Origin: Rhynchopus sp. YZ270_cl-10
Taxonomy: Eukaryota > Euglenozoa > Diplonemea > Diplonemida > Diplonemidae
DNA: 64,000 nt
Reading direction: 5' to 3'
NCBI GenBank assembly: GCA_964035575.1
Contig: OZ037903.1
Location: 1,203,001 to 1,267,000, forward strand
Shown here: positions 21,036 through 31,867 of the stretch, piece by piece
Layout of the letters: each line of letters starts with the position of its first letter
Numbering within the stretch: the stretch's first letter is position 1
Translations under genes and position numbers: made by a program
The notes under the pieces: generated by a model
What the model saw: only the letters and a program-made list of their open reading frames with translations
What the model was told of the DNA's origin: nothing
Database searches by the model: none

Positions 21036-22827
21036 TGTGTTTTTGGCTCTTCACATTCTCAAAAAAAAAAAGCCAACGCTCGCGAAAGACTGTCTTGGCA
21101 ACCACTAACGATCATAAATTTACAAAACATCACCCAGCCTCCCTCAGCCGTCATTAGTTAGCAGAATTGATGTTGTCTTGTCTTCTGCCACACTCTTCGA
21201 GTAGGCTTCTCGCCCTTCAAACGTGATATTGAGTACAGAACCTTCAGTGGGTTGTAAAAAAGTGTGTCTCATTTTTCTTTTTTGAACGAATCCCCTCAAT
21301 TCACACTCTATTTGTAAAAAAAACAAACTTATCTTTCCTGCAATGTGTGTGCACGAAGAGACACATTCCATCAAGTTTCATTTGTTCAGTTTTGTAGCGT
21401 CTCCTAAAAGGAGTGGTCTGATTGCGTACTCTTCACCCTTTTAGTTAATAGAGTTAGTTGATGCACCTCTTGCAAGGGTGGTGCACGCATCTCGCCAAGT
21501 GTGTGTGTGTGTTGTGTTTTTTTATATGTCATATAAAAGTTGTGTGACGCCCTGTCAGGCGACATTCATTTATTCAAGTATTCTTTTCATGTCTTCATAT
21601 GTGCACCTACCAGATGTACTCATATTTCAAGTTTCGTTTCTTCTTTTTGTGCCAATAGAATCAAATCTTTTGCGGTGACCAAAGCACAGTACTGCTTGAC
21701 TTCACCAAAACCTTTTTCCTATAGATGTAAAAGAACATCATTTTTCAAGCTTTGTTTTTTTGTCTATAAAATATTCGCTGTTTAGAAATAAATATAAAAA
21801 TGGAAGCACACTTTTCCAACTCCCTTGTGTTTTAGAGCAATGCTTTAAAAAGCGTTCCACTATAGAACACTTACCCCCCTTTTCAAAGGTGGCCATGATC
21901 ACGTGAGTAGCAATACAACAAAAAAGATTGATGAATAACCAATGTTCAAAACATTAAGTAATCTAATCAGACTATGATCACGTGACATAGGACGTCTTAT
22001 CAACCCTTTTCTTTTTTTTTTTTTTTTTTGTTAAATGCATCTATTCGTTCCCTTCAAGACAGTTTAGAGTCTTCAAGGCAACGGTCAACACCCCTCCTTT
22101 CATGTCAAATGCGTCACATTGCCCCACGCAATTGACGACAATTTTGCCTGTATTCTACGTGCGTAGCCTTTTAGTATGTGTTTCGTCTGTGCTACTAAAA
22201 GCATTCCGTTGGTTTGCCTTTAGGTTTACGGATATATCCCGACCCAGCTATTATGTTATTCTGGGCTTTCTTTGTGTGTTTTTAAGATGTGTGTGCGCGT
22301 GAGGAGAGTTTTGACGCAGCCTGAGAAAAATGTGCACTGCCACATTCCTTTTTTGTGGATTGCACTATAGTTTTGCACAAAGCTTCGCTTTCTACAGTAA
22401 CACAAACAACCACGGTAAAAAAACTAAGGTGGATTTTGGGATCTCAAAACTCTGACCAGGGTTTTTTACCCCATCAATATCTGTTGTGTTGCGGTATTTA
22501 TTTGTTGCCTTTCCGTACTATGTATTGCAAACCCCCTCCTCCCCCCAGTGGTACGCCCCCTGATGGTGCTCTTCACATAAAATAACAACCGAAGAGATCT
22601 TGCTTGATTTCTGCTTCATGCAAGAACACAACGCCATCCCATGTTCTGTCACAAAAAAAAAGTGGTCTTTTTCCCTTCCTAACCCCGCATTTTTTGTGTT
22701 TTGTTTTGTTTTGTTTTGATTTTTTTTTTGAAAGATAACGAAACGGATTTCCTCAAAAAACAGTGTTACAAATAAAATGCGTACCATCGCACAAAAATAA
22801 CGCCTTCCTCTCCCCACAATTTTTTTT
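21036..22827. other. Intergenic region with a 67-bp mobile element
   Basis: T-rich DNA without a gene. It includes a hairpin-like GTGTGTGCACGAAGAGACAC (21346-21365), a short element with a 12-bp target duplication (21907-21973) and a poly-T tract at 22012. Nothing else is recognised. Confidence 0.5.
21907..21973. mobile_element. 67-bp insertion with 12-bp target-site duplication
   Basis: The element is flanked by exact 12-bp direct repeats ATGATCACGTGA at 21895-21906 and 21974-21985. Its body (ATTGATGAATAACCAATG then CAAAACATTAAGTAATC) is nearly identical to 30380-30430, where another insertion also has direct flanking repeats. It has no coding capacity. The long duplication and lack of inverted repeats favour a retroposon-like mechanism. 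Confidence 0.8.
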
Positions 22828-24458
22828 GGGGTAAGGACATTCTGGTACCCCCAAGTTTGACTTTTGGACAATTCAGACCCACAAGGTTTCGATAAAGACA
22901 ATTCAGACCCACAAGGTTTACGATAAAGACAGTTCAGACCCACAAGGTTTACGATAAAGACACTTCAGAACCACAAGGTTTACGATAAAGACACTTCAGA
23001 ACCACAAGGTTTGCATTTTGGACAGTTCAACCCCACAAGGTTTGCACTTTGGACAGTTCAGACCTTGTGGGTCTGAACTGTCCAAAATGCAAACCTTGTG
23101 GGTCTGAACTGTCCAAAAGTCAAACCTTGTACGTGTTTTCTTCTTCTAAGGTGCTTGCTCTCCATACCTAGACCCTCGAATTTTTTTCTTGACCCCATAC
23201 ATATGGGTGCATTTCGACGATTTGAGGCCATTCAAAGCAAAAGTTGGCACTTTTGAGCATCTGCGGGGGTCTAAAACACGGTTTTGCGTACACCACGCTG
23301 GATGATAGGGGTCACATGATAGGTCACATCATGTGGCCATATATCAAGTTACACCGCAAAAATCTACCAGACCCTGTCTTCGTACAACGCCGCAGACAGG
23401 CCAAACATGCGTTGGACTCAGAGGAATGCCTGCTGTGCAGGTATCAAACATGAGAACCAACTCCCAGCAACAAGGGGCGCCTTTTGGCAGGCGTTGTTGA
23501 GGGTGTTTGGGGTGCAAAGTTTTCCACAATTTTGATGCGCGGGTACAGAAGCGTTGTCTTGTTCTTTCATCTCTAGGAATTTAAATGTTCAATCGCGTTT
23601 AACTACCACTAGTCTAGGGCTTGTTCAGTGAACCCACGAGGGGTCGAAGGGGGTTGGTTATCCCATATCTATCAAAGGTTGTGTCGACCAGGCGAATCCA
23701 CTATGTTACGCTGTATGATGATAAATCCGAAGAAATAACAACAGTGCATATGGCAGCGTCCGCAAACCACCCCCCCTTAAAGGTTAGTCTCAACTGCAGG
23801 AAGTTTGTTAAAAAGAGTGCCTCACGCTACACAAACCACCACCCGCGATTGACTTAGATGATAACTAGAGAATTCAGAACAAAACAACACCCTGCCCCAT
23901 ACACACTAAATTGTCATGCTCAAGAGGCGTTGTACGAAGACAGGGTCTGGTAGATTTTTGCGGTGTAACTTGATATATGGCCACATGATGTGACCTATCA
24001 TGTGACCCCTATCATCCAGCGTGGTGTACGCAAAACAGTGTTTTAGACCCCCGCAGATGCTCAAAAGTGCCAACTTTTGCTTTGAATGGCCTCAAATCGT
24101 CGAAATGCACCCATATGTATGGGGTCAAGAAAAAAATTCGAGGGTCTAGGTATGGAGAGCAAGCACCTTAGAAGAAGAAAACACGTACAAGGTTTGACTT
24201 TTGGACAGTTCAGAACCACAAGGTTTGCATTTTGGACAGTTCAGACCCACAAGGTCTGAACTGTCCAAAGTGCAAACCTTGTGGGGTTGAACTGTCCAAA
24301 ATGCAAACCTTGTGGTTCTGAAGTGTCTTTATCGTAAACCTTGTGGTTCTGAAGTGTCTTTATCGTAAACCTTGTGGGTCTGAATTGTCTTTATCGAAAC
24401 CTTGTGGGTCTGAATTGTCCAAAAGTCAAACTTGGGGGTACCAGAATGTCCTTACCCC
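22828..24458. mobile_element. Mutator-like foldback DNA transposon (MULE-FB1), non-autonomous
   Basis: The two ends are long inverted repeats: left 22828-23391 (~564 bp) and right 23926-24458 (~533 bp). They begin GGGGTAAGGACATTCTGGTA and end with its complement. The insertion is bracketed by a 9-bp duplication ATTTTTTTT (22819-22827 and 24459-24467). Long terminal repeats plus a 9-bp duplication are typical of the Mutator superfamily. Each arm holds ~31-bp subterminal repeats built on CAGACCCACAAGGTTT, first direct then inverted, so each arm is itself a hairpin. The arms differ by about one subrepeat. The ~530-bp centre codes for nothing recognisable. It is related to the element at 35537. 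Confidence 0.85.
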
Positions 24459-25480
24459 ATTTTTTTTTATTTCACTGGAAGCGTACAATGCAGGCCTTTT
24501 GCTAACCATCATGCCATCATGCCACGTTTTTGGGCGTTTTTTATTTTTTTTTCCATCATGCCACCATCATGCCACGGGGGGGCTTTCGCTCTGCATCACC
24601 TGGGGATTTCCCCCCAGATGGCATGATGGCATGATGGCATGATGGCATGATGGCATGATGGCATGATGGCATGATGGCATGATGGCATGATGGCATGATG
24701 GCATGATGGCATGATGGCATGATGGCATGATGGCATGATGGCATGATGGCATGATGGCATGATGGCATGATGGCATGATGGCATGATGGCATGATGGCAC
24801 CTTGAAATTTTTCTGCTCGCTGCGCTCGCGGAGGTATACCTCAAAAAAAATTCCCGCTCGCTTCGCTCGCGCTGTACGCTATCCTGCCTACGATGCCATT
24901 TTACAATGTCTAAGGGGATTCCCTTGCATTTTGCAGCCAGAAATGAAACTTGACCCAAGCTGCAAAAAATTGAACATTGTTATTTCAAAGTGACCCAACT
25001 GTTGCAACAGCCCCTGCTTCTGGAAGACGTATTGATTTTGTACGGTTAGTGTACGTAAGGCGCAAGACCAAGCACCGTTAATAAAGGATTAGATTCCGTT
25101 TTTGTTAGCTTGCAAAGCTGACCCTTCGCCTCTCCACCCTGTGGCTGGCAGGGAGGCGCGCGCGAAGCGCGCGACGACCGCTTTTACCAGGTGGGAAAGC
25201 TCGGAATGTACTTTTTTTCCAGGAAATTATTTTTTTTTGACCATCATGCCATTCAGGGGGAAAATCCCAAAGTTAGCAAAAGGCCTGCGTACAATGCAAC
25301 AAACGGTCGAGATCTGATCAAGCGAAATGGATATATTTTCACTGTCTCCACATTTCATTTGGCACTCACATGACCCTCTCTTTTTTGTACTTTAGCCCGC
25401 CTTAGTGCGGAACATTGAAGGTTGACTTCACCCTTCCACCCTTCCACCCTTACCCTCCTACACCGCATCACAGAAACACA
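24459..25480. other. Intergenic region with 8-bp array and inverted repeats
   Basis: It contains an 8-bp tandem array (24618-24799), scattered inverted copies of its unit (CATCATGCCA at 24508-24575 and 25242), a short inverted repeat GCAGGCCTTTTGCTAAC (24491) / GTTAGCAAAAGGCCTGC (25272), and self-complementary GCTCGCTTCGCTCGCG (24858) and GCGCGCGAAGCGCGCG (25156) motifs. Together 24480-25290 may be a damaged foldback element. No gene is seen. Confidence 0.5.
24618..24799. repeat. 8-bp tandem array GGCATGAT, about 22 copies
   Basis: A perfect or near-perfect run of GGCATGAT. The unit is partly self-complementary (CATG, and ATGGCAT versus ATGCCAT), and the inverted version occurs just upstream. 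Open frames through it are artefacts of the unit lacking stops. Confidence 0.95.
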
Positions 25481-25987
25481 ATGGGGGGTCTATGGCGGAA
25501 GGACCTCATAGCAGAGCGCAAGATATGGGCCGCCAAGCGCAACCCTAAGCTCGACCGCAAGCAGGGCCCGCTTGAGGTGATGCAGGGCATCACATGGCGG
25601 AGTGTGTTCAAATACAACTTCCTGCTCATGGGGCTGGCGGGGATCATTGCCTTTGCGAACGACCGTGCCTACCAGAAGGTGCGTGCCGCCAACAAATACG
25701 TGGGGAGTACCCACAAGAACACAAAGGAGACAAGGGCCATGCTCGAGGACGGTGCGGAGGAAGAAGTGCACCTCACACCGCGTGAGAAGACAGCACTCAT
25801 GCTCGAAAGGGTGAAGGAGCAGACAAACGACTTCGACACCGCCAACATCACTAATGTCTCCATCGGGCGGCCACGCGAGGGTCTCACGCTGGAGAACCTG
25901 CGTGAGACAGCGTCTGTGGAATCCAAGGTGAGCGACGCTAATGTCCAGGCGCAGCTCGAGAAATTGCGTAAACAGGCATCAGCCTAG
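25481..25987 (+). CDS. Small single-pass membrane protein, unknown family
   Basis: ATG 25481 (MGGLWRKDLIAERK) gives 168 residues; it follows a C/T-rich leader (CCTTCCACCCTTACCC). The start is basic and amphipathic. One hydrophobic segment (YNFLLMGLAGIIAFA, ~46-61) is followed by a charged helical region (~65-168) with many Glu/Lys. Short, basic-start, single-pass proteins of this sort are common among mitochondrial inner-membrane subunits, but I recognise no family and the location is a guess. The GC-rich codon use matches its neighbours, which argues it is a real gene rather than a chance frame. Confidence 0.75.
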   Translation: MGGLWRKDLIAERKIWAAKRNPKLDRKQGPLEVMQGITWRSVFKYNFLLMGLAGIIAFANDRAYQKVRAANKYVGSTHKNTKETRAMLEDGAEEEVHLTPREKTALMLERVKEQTNDFDTANITNVSIGRPREGLTLENLRETASVESKVSDANVQAQLEKLRKQASA

Positions 25988-26607
25988 GTGTGGGTGCTGA
26001 TTGGTAAAAAGTACAAAATAACAGCGTTGCGGAACCGTTAAGGTGTACCGCAGATCGAGGTGAAGGAGGTAGTGTCTGGAGCAGTTGGGTTGTGGGGTTG
26101 GGTAGAGGTGCTTGGAATCATGGTTTGTGAGGTGTTAGCCTGCCCTGAGGGGCGGTCGAGAGAATGTTTTTTGCAGAACGAAAAAAAGAATGAATTATCC
26201 TCTTGCATTTTCCCCCTGAAGGTCAAATGTAGTTTTGCATTTCTCTAAAAATGCACACCCCACGAAGTCACCGAGGAGCTTAGGTGTGTGGCGGCTATCT
26301 GCAGGGTTCGTGCACGAACTGGAGGATTGATACTCGACCATCTCCCCTTTTTGACATTTGGTTCCTTAAGCTCTTAGGTTGTTGCCTTATTAGACTCAAC
26401 GATTCGTTGACTCAGATGCATTCTCCAATACCCAGAACACAAAGGCGCAGTTATTACATCATTAATTTCCCACCACACACGACACACACCACACCGCAGG
26501 CGGTAAAGCTTGCCACCAAGCTCACACCCACACAACACCGCCACCCCCTCTCTTCCCTCCTCCCTCACCACACTGCGTTTCACTGCCAAAGGCCCGTGCC
26601 TGCCGCA
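25988..26607. other. Intergenic / 5' leader of TPR-like gene
   Basis: About 620 bp with no separate gene. The frame of the next gene is open here, but composition changes at about 26600. A C/A/T-rich leader from 26470 ends in possible splice acceptors ACCGCAG (26494-26500) and CCAAAG (26586-26591). Confidence 0.5.
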
Positions 26608-29600
26608 ATGGGGAAAACGCCCAACAGATGGATCCATTCGTTTTTGAAGACGGACCTGGACACTTTGCACACCTACATGAGCAAGGAGGAGGCGTGTAAG
26701 AAGGCGATTGCGACTGACCCGCTCAACTGGAATGCGTACAACAACTTGGGGAACTGCTTGCCTGACGGTGCAAGTACGAAGCTGGATGACGCAAGCACGA
26801 TGTCGAAGGAGGATTTGTACAAGCGCAGCATCACGCTTGACCCGCATAAGTACTACGCCTTCTACAACCTGGGGAACTGCCTGCCGCACTTCGGCACCAC
26901 CACACTCGAGGACGGCAGCGTTATGACGAAGGAGGGCCTCTACAAGCGCAGCATTGCTCTCGACCCCCTCTACAGCAATGCGTACAACGGCCTCGGCAAC
27001 TGCCTGCCCACCGATGGGTCGACGGTGCTTGAGAACGGCATGACCGTGACGAAGCAGGAGCTGTACAAGAAGAGCATTGCGCTCGACAACGCGAACAGCT
27101 ATGCGTACTACAACCTTGGGTCGTGCATTGACGAGTCCGAGATGGCCGTGCTCGAGGACGGACGAGTCATGACGAAGCAGGAGCTCTACAAGCACAGCCT
27201 TGAGCTCAACCCGCTCTACAGCAATGCTTACAACTCCCTTGGGTACTGCCTGCCAGGCAACGCCACCACCACCCTCGAGAACGGATGCTCGTACACAAAA
27301 CGTGAGCTGTACAAGAAGTCGATCCACATCGACCCCGCGAACAGCAATGCCTACAACAACCTCGGCAACTGCCTCCTCGACGGCGAGTCCGTCTCCTTCG
27401 AGGACGGCAGCACCATGTCCAAAGAGCAGCTCTACAAACGCTCCATCGCCCTCGACCCCACAAAGTGGTACGCCTACAACAACCTCGGCTACTGCCTCCC
27501 CGACGGCAGCTCCACAACACTCGAGGAGGGTGTGCTGATGTCCAAAGAGTCGCTCTTCATCCGCTCGATCCACCTCGACCCTTCGAAGTGGCACGGCTAC
27601 TACAACCTTGGCTACTGCCTGCCTGCGGCGGACTCGTTTGTCATCTTAGAGGACGGAGTGCGCATGACGAAGGAAGAGCTCTACAAGCGTGCCATCCACC
27701 TGGACCCGACGAACACAAACGCCTACCACGACCTTGCGAACCTGCTCAAGAGCGGCATGCACAGCGCCACCCTCCTCGAGGACGGACGCGTCATGACCAA
27801 GATCGACCTCTACAAGAAGGTGCTGGACCTGGACTCCCTCAACTCGACCGCTTACCATGACCTGGCATCCGTCACGCCGATGGGCGAGACAGTGCGCATC
27901 TGCCTGCCTGAGGGGCTGCGTGCGTGCGTCTCGAAGAACAGGATGGTGTCGCGAGGGCGTGTCCTTGGGCGCATCCCGTCCCCAGTCACTGCACAGTGCT
28001 CTTCGGACAGCACGCCTGAGGACGAGGAGAACCGTTCCGGCAGCTGCGAGGAATACAACGCAGACGACTGGGAGGAGGAGGAGGTGTTTGACGACGACGC
28101 ACAGCACATCGACGACGGGTGCAGCGACTGCACCGACGACAGCGAAGGCATCTACGTAGGCGAGGAGTACCAGTTCGACGACAATGAGATTGTCACGAAC
28201 CTCAAATCCTCAAAATCCGTCGACAACATGGAGCCCCGCAAGAAGCGCCGCACGCGGCAGAAGACCGTCTGCGTGACACCCGTCGTCGACACACGCGCAG
28301 TGCCCTGCTACTACGACCTCACGAAGGAGGACATCTTCAAGATCGCACTCTCGCTCAACCCTAGCTACAGCAACACATGGAACTGTCTGACATACTGCCT
28401 CAAGCACCCCAACTCTACGACCGTCATCAACGGCCTCGTCATGACCAAGGCAGGCCTCTGCAAGAAGGCCATCGGCCTCGACCCGCAGAACTGGGACGCC
28501 TTCAACAACCTCGGCAACTGCCTTCCCTACGGCGGCTCCACCACGCTCGAGAACGGCGTGACGATGACGAAGGAGGAGCTCTACAAGCGCAGCATCGCGA
28601 TCGATGCCACTAAGTACTATGCGTACTACAACCTGGGGAACTGCCTGCCGTACAGGGGGAAGGTCACGCTCGAGAACGGGAAGCTTCTGACAGACGTGCA
28701 GCTCTTCATCAAGGCCATCTCCTTGAACCCGTCGTACCCTAATGCCTACTCTGCGCTGGCCTCTAGTCTGACCGGGAACCAGAAGGTGAAGCTGCTCAGC
28801 GGCGAGGTGGTGTGCGCCATTGACCTCTACAAAAAGGTGATCGAGCTGGACAGCAAGGCAGACGCGTACTTCCACATCGCAAACTCGCTGCCCAACGGCG
28901 GCGTCACGAAGTTCTCCTGCGGTAAGGTGATGACGACCGAGGCGCTCTACAAGATGGCGATCCACATCAACCCCCAGCACGCAGACGCCTACCACAACTT
29001 GGGCTACTGCCTGCAGTACAACGAGACCACGAAGCTGCTCTCCGGCGAGGAGATGACGAAGCTTTCACTCTACAAACGCTCGATCCACCTCAACGACACG
29101 AAGTGGTACGCCTACAACAACCTCGGCTACTGCCTGGCGCCTGGCGAGACGACTGTTCTCGAGAACGGCGAAGTCGTGACGAAGGCAGACCTCTTCAAGA
29201 AAGCCATTTCCTTGAGCCCTGCACAGTATGTGTTGTACAAGAACCTTGCGGACTGCCTGCCTGAGGGGAGCACTGTGGTGCTGGACGGCCATCCACACCC
29301 GCTTATCATCAAGGATCTGTACGTCATTGCCATTGCGCTGGACACACGCTACCCCGTGCAAAACGCAGACGCGTACTACAACCTTGGGTACTGCCTCTGC
29401 CCGTCGTCCTCAGTGAAGCTGCGCAACGGCAGCACCATGTCCAAAGAGCAGCTCTACAAACGCTCCATCGCCCTCGACCCCACAAAGTGGTACGCCTACA
29501 ACAACCTCGGCTACTGCCTCCCCGACGGCGGCTCCACAACACTCGAGGACGGTGTAATAATGTCCAAAGAAGCGCTCTACAGGAAAGCCCTAGAATTGGA

Positions 29601-29661
29601 CCCCGAAAACGGAATTGCGATTCAAAACCTTGCTGAGTGTGTAGGTCAGGCAAAAATCTGA
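26608..29661 (+). CDS. TPR/Sel1-type repeat protein with acidic central insert
   Basis: The start is ATG 26608 (MGKTPNRWIHSF), 1,017 residues. It is almost wholly built of ~43-residue repeats of the form MTKEELYKRSIALDPTN, AYNNLGNCLP, then an STTLEDG hairpin. This is a tetratricopeptide-type helix pair plus a short beta or turn insert; about ten copies lie before and about ten after a central acidic insert (~478-535, EEYNADDWEEEEVFDDDAQ). A basic cluster PRKKRRTRQK (~541-550) follows, which could be a nuclear signal. TPR arrays bind partner proteins; no partner can be named. Two repeats share a 124-bp stretch (27404-27527 and 29426-29549) differing at one base, so gene conversion or recent duplication is active. 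Confidence 0.85.
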   Translation: MGKTPNRWIHSFLKTDLDTLHTYMSKEEACKKAIATDPLNWNAYNNLGNCLPDGASTKLDDASTMSKEDLYKRSITLDPHKYYAFYNLGNCLPHFGTTTLEDGSVMTKEGLYKRSIALDPLYSNAYNGLGNCLPTDGSTVLENGMTVTKQELYKKSIALDNANSYAYYNLGSCIDESEMAVLEDGRVMTKQELYKHSLELNPLYSNAYNSLGYCLPGNATTTLENGCSYTKRELYKKSIHIDPANSNAYNNLGNCLLDGESVSFEDGSTMSKEQLYKRSIALDPTKWYAYNNLGYCLPDGSSTTLEEGVLMSKESLFIRSIHLDPSKWHGYYNLGYCLPAADSFVILEDGVRMTKEELYKRAIHLDPTNTNAYHDLANLLKSGMHSATLLEDGRVMTKIDLYKKVLDLDSLNSTAYHDLASVTPMGETVRICLPEGLRACVSKNRMVSRGRVLGRIPSPVTAQCSSDSTPEDEENRSGSCEEYNADDWEEEEVFDDDAQHIDDGCSDCTDDSEGIYVGEEYQFDDNEIVTNLKSSKSVDNMEPRKKRRTRQKTVCVTPVVDTRAVPCYYDLTKEDIFKIALSLNPSYSNTWNCLTYCLKHPNSTTVINGLVMTKAGLCKKAIGLDPQNWDAFNNLGNCLPYGGSTTLENGVTMTKEELYKRSIAIDATKYYAYYNLGNCLPYRGKVTLENGKLLTDVQLFIKAISLNPSYPNAYSALASSLTGNQKVKLLSGEVVCAIDLYKKVIELDSKADAYFHIANSLPNGGVTKFSCGKVMTTEALYKMAIHINPQHADAYHNLGYCLQYNETTKLLSGEEMTKLSLYKRSIHLNDTKWYAYNNLGYCLAPGETTVLENGEVVTKADLFKKAISLSPAQYVLYKNLADCLPEGSTVVLDGHPHPLIIKDLYVIAIALDTRYPVQNADAYYNLGYCLCPSSSVKLRNGSTMSKEQLYKRSIALDPTKWYAYNNLGYCLPDGGSTTLEDGVIMSKEALYRKALELDPENGIAIQNLAECVGQAKI

Positions 29662-29933
29662 GGTAAAAAAGCACTATTTATTCACACCGGATATAAACCC
29701 CCTTTCTTGAAAAAGGGCGGATTTTTTTTTTTTTTGGCTTTTTTGTGTAAATTTTGCTGTGCTTTTTTATTCATACTTGAGTTCCTAGTATGGATTATTA
29801 TAACGCTTTAAAAAAGGGGTTTTCGTTTGCTTGAAAAAACACAACAATAAAACACTCGAGAATACACCACGACCCTCTCTTGACGAAGGGTTTCGCTGAG
29901 TTAATAATAACCTCCTCTCATTTTTTCTTTTCA

Positions 29934-29965
29934 AGGTGGCTAAGCAACGAGAGGCTTAGTCATTT
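29934..29965 (+). other. Small hairpin element, CTAAGC class
   Basis: GGTGGCTAAGCAACGAGAGG then CTTAGTCATTTTAT. Arms CTAAGC/GCTTAG pair around the loop AACGAGAG. Confidence 0.6.
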
Positions 29966-30321
29966 TATAAAACTTTTCTTTTTTTCTTTTGAAAGTAACA
30001 AAGTAACAAAGCACAATACCCCAGATAAGCCCCGCAGAGGATCCCCCCCCGCCCCCCTAATTATAAGAAACGGGCCGTGCACAAACACTTCCCACAAATA
30101 TTTTTGCTTTGGAAATAAAACAAAACAAACTGCTTTTAACATACCCTTCTTTTACTTCGTTTTTTGAGAGTTAGCTGAAGAGCCTTTTTTTGTGTGGATG
30201 CAAAAATGGTCTTCGTTCTCCGAGAAAACCTTAAAAAGAGCGCCTTTTTTGATGGTAGCCCTAATTACAGCAAGGCTTAGGTTGCCTTTAACAATTTTTA
30301 TTATAGGTGACTAAGTACGAG

Positions 30322-30430
30322 ATATTTACAAAAAAACAAAAACAAAAACAAAACAAAAAGGATCCAAAAATACAACAAAAATGATTGATGAATAACCAAT
30401 GTTCAAAACATCAAGTAATCTAATCAGACT
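30322..30430. mobile_element. Insertion with direct flanking repeats inside a hairpin element
   Basis: Flanked by GACTAAGTACGAG at 30309-30321 and again at 30427-30439. The last ~55 bp match the 67-bp element at 21907. Removing the insert restores a CTAAG-class hairpin (GACTAAGTACGAG then AGGCTTATGCTCATC), so the hairpin is older than the insertion. The extra A-rich 5' part (30329-30370) is absent from the other copy. Confidence 0.75.
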
Positions 30431-30475
30431 AAGTACGAGAGGCTTATGCTCATCTATACAAACCTGTTCTCTTTT

Positions 30476-30590
30476 GTACTCAGGTAGCTACCTGCCTTGA
30501 AAAGGCGATTGTGTTTGTGCTAATACAGAAAGTATCAGTCAAAGGCTGTCCTTCCCGACGTATGACAAAAGCGGCCATGGGTGTGGATAT
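30476..30590 (-). repeat. 3' fragment of the ~400-bp poly-A retroposon
   Basis: GTACTCAGGTAGCTACCTGC then GCTAATACAGAAAGTATCAG match the reverse-oriented retroposon at 62591-62700, with several differences. This is a 5'-truncated, diverged copy, as is usual for retroposons. Confidence 0.8.
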
Positions 30591-30774
30591 TTTGTTCTTT
30601 TTTCTCTTTTTTACGTTATCTTTCCCATGATTTTTTTGGTCACAATCAAAAAAAAAATAAAAAAAGAAAAGAAAAGGTAAAAGACCGTGCGGCATTCAGA
30701 GTGTGAAAACAATACCAAAGCAGGCCTACCCCCCCTCTCGCCACCCCACTCATCCTTTTTTTTTTTATTCCACT

Positions 30775-31851
30775 GGGAAATAAAGTATACGAAGGATTTG
30801 GCACTTTTAGCGGGATTCTTTTTAATGATAATTTCACGCAGTTTTTTTATCGCAAATTAAAAACCCGCTCATTGAACTTTATTTCACGCGTTTTTCACTT
30901 TTTTTCACTGCAATTCCTTCAGAGCGGGATTTTATTTTTGTTTTTTTCACGCTAAAACGGTTTTATTTGGCGATAACTTCACGCTAAATTTTGGTACATC
31001 CTGCACCACCACCCACGTAAAAATTGAAAATTTCGAATTTTTTTTGCACTTTTCCCATTTTTTTCTGACACATGCAACATGCCGAAGGATGTAAGACGCA
31101 AACGGTCCTCCGACAGGAGATGGACAAGCACTACAGTGGTTTTGCTGAAGGACTAGCATTGTCGACACCGTACGTCCGTGAATGGGACCGCTTTTTAAGG
31201 AATTCATTGGCAAGCCTGACGGTAAGCCCACGGAAGCCGACTTCGTTTCGTACATAGTGTATCTCCGTGACGATCTCACTATCAAGACGAAGGACACACC
31301 ACCCCCTTTACTTCATTGTGAGGAAGGTGGTGGCTGGCATGATATTCTGTGATGGGAGGGGATCTTCTGAATGTGTCTCGCTCTTGCACGACAGCCATTT
31401 CCCGACCTCCCGCTAGCACCCGAGGGGACACTGAGGTGGCGAGAGGTCGGGATGTAGCTTTGTGTACCGTTGAGGCAGCTTTCCAAACCCGACCACACGC
31501 TGCGCTACGCGCTATGCGTACACGTGGTGTGGGCTTTTTAGGCTACATACTGTACGCGCTACACGCAAAATGCCGTTGTTGTGTGTGTAAAAACGTGGGT
31601 TGCGTGGTACTGCATGGGGTCACACGTGCACCACCCTGTGGCTCACACATGGTTCTGCCACCCCAAAAATGCGTATCCCACCCCACATACCAGGGTATGG
31701 GCCCAATTCACCAGTTTTTTGCAGGTTCCCAGCGAGCAAAAGCTAGCGGGAGGGTAATGAGAGCTACCTGGAGGGACACATTCTCGTTAGTTATTGCACA
31801 ATAAATGAGTCCCGCTAAAAGTGCCAAATCCTTTCGTATACTTTATTTCCC
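30775..31851. mobile_element. Foldback-type DNA element with ~42-bp inverted ends
   Basis: GGGAAATAAAGTATACGAAG leading to GGCACTTTTAGCGGGA at 30775-30815 is repeated inverted at 31807-31851. Subterminal modules (AGCGGG, then TTTTATTTTGCGATAACTTC) occur in both orientations here and in the adjoining palindrome 31868-32033. No clean target duplication was found, so the outer limits are uncertain and may include 32033. A degraded short stretch at ~31080-31290 has some coding-like composition, but I assign no product. Confidence 0.6.
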
Positions 31852-31867
31852 GTGAAATAAAATTACG

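Noticed and set aside
24556-24958. Frames with PSCHHAIM repeats
   Set aside because: Translation of the 8-bp GGCATGAT array; no gene context.
31349-31804. 151-codon frame inside the foldback element
   Set aside because: Cys/His-scattered, no domain, composition unlike the genes; probably non-coding transposon interior.
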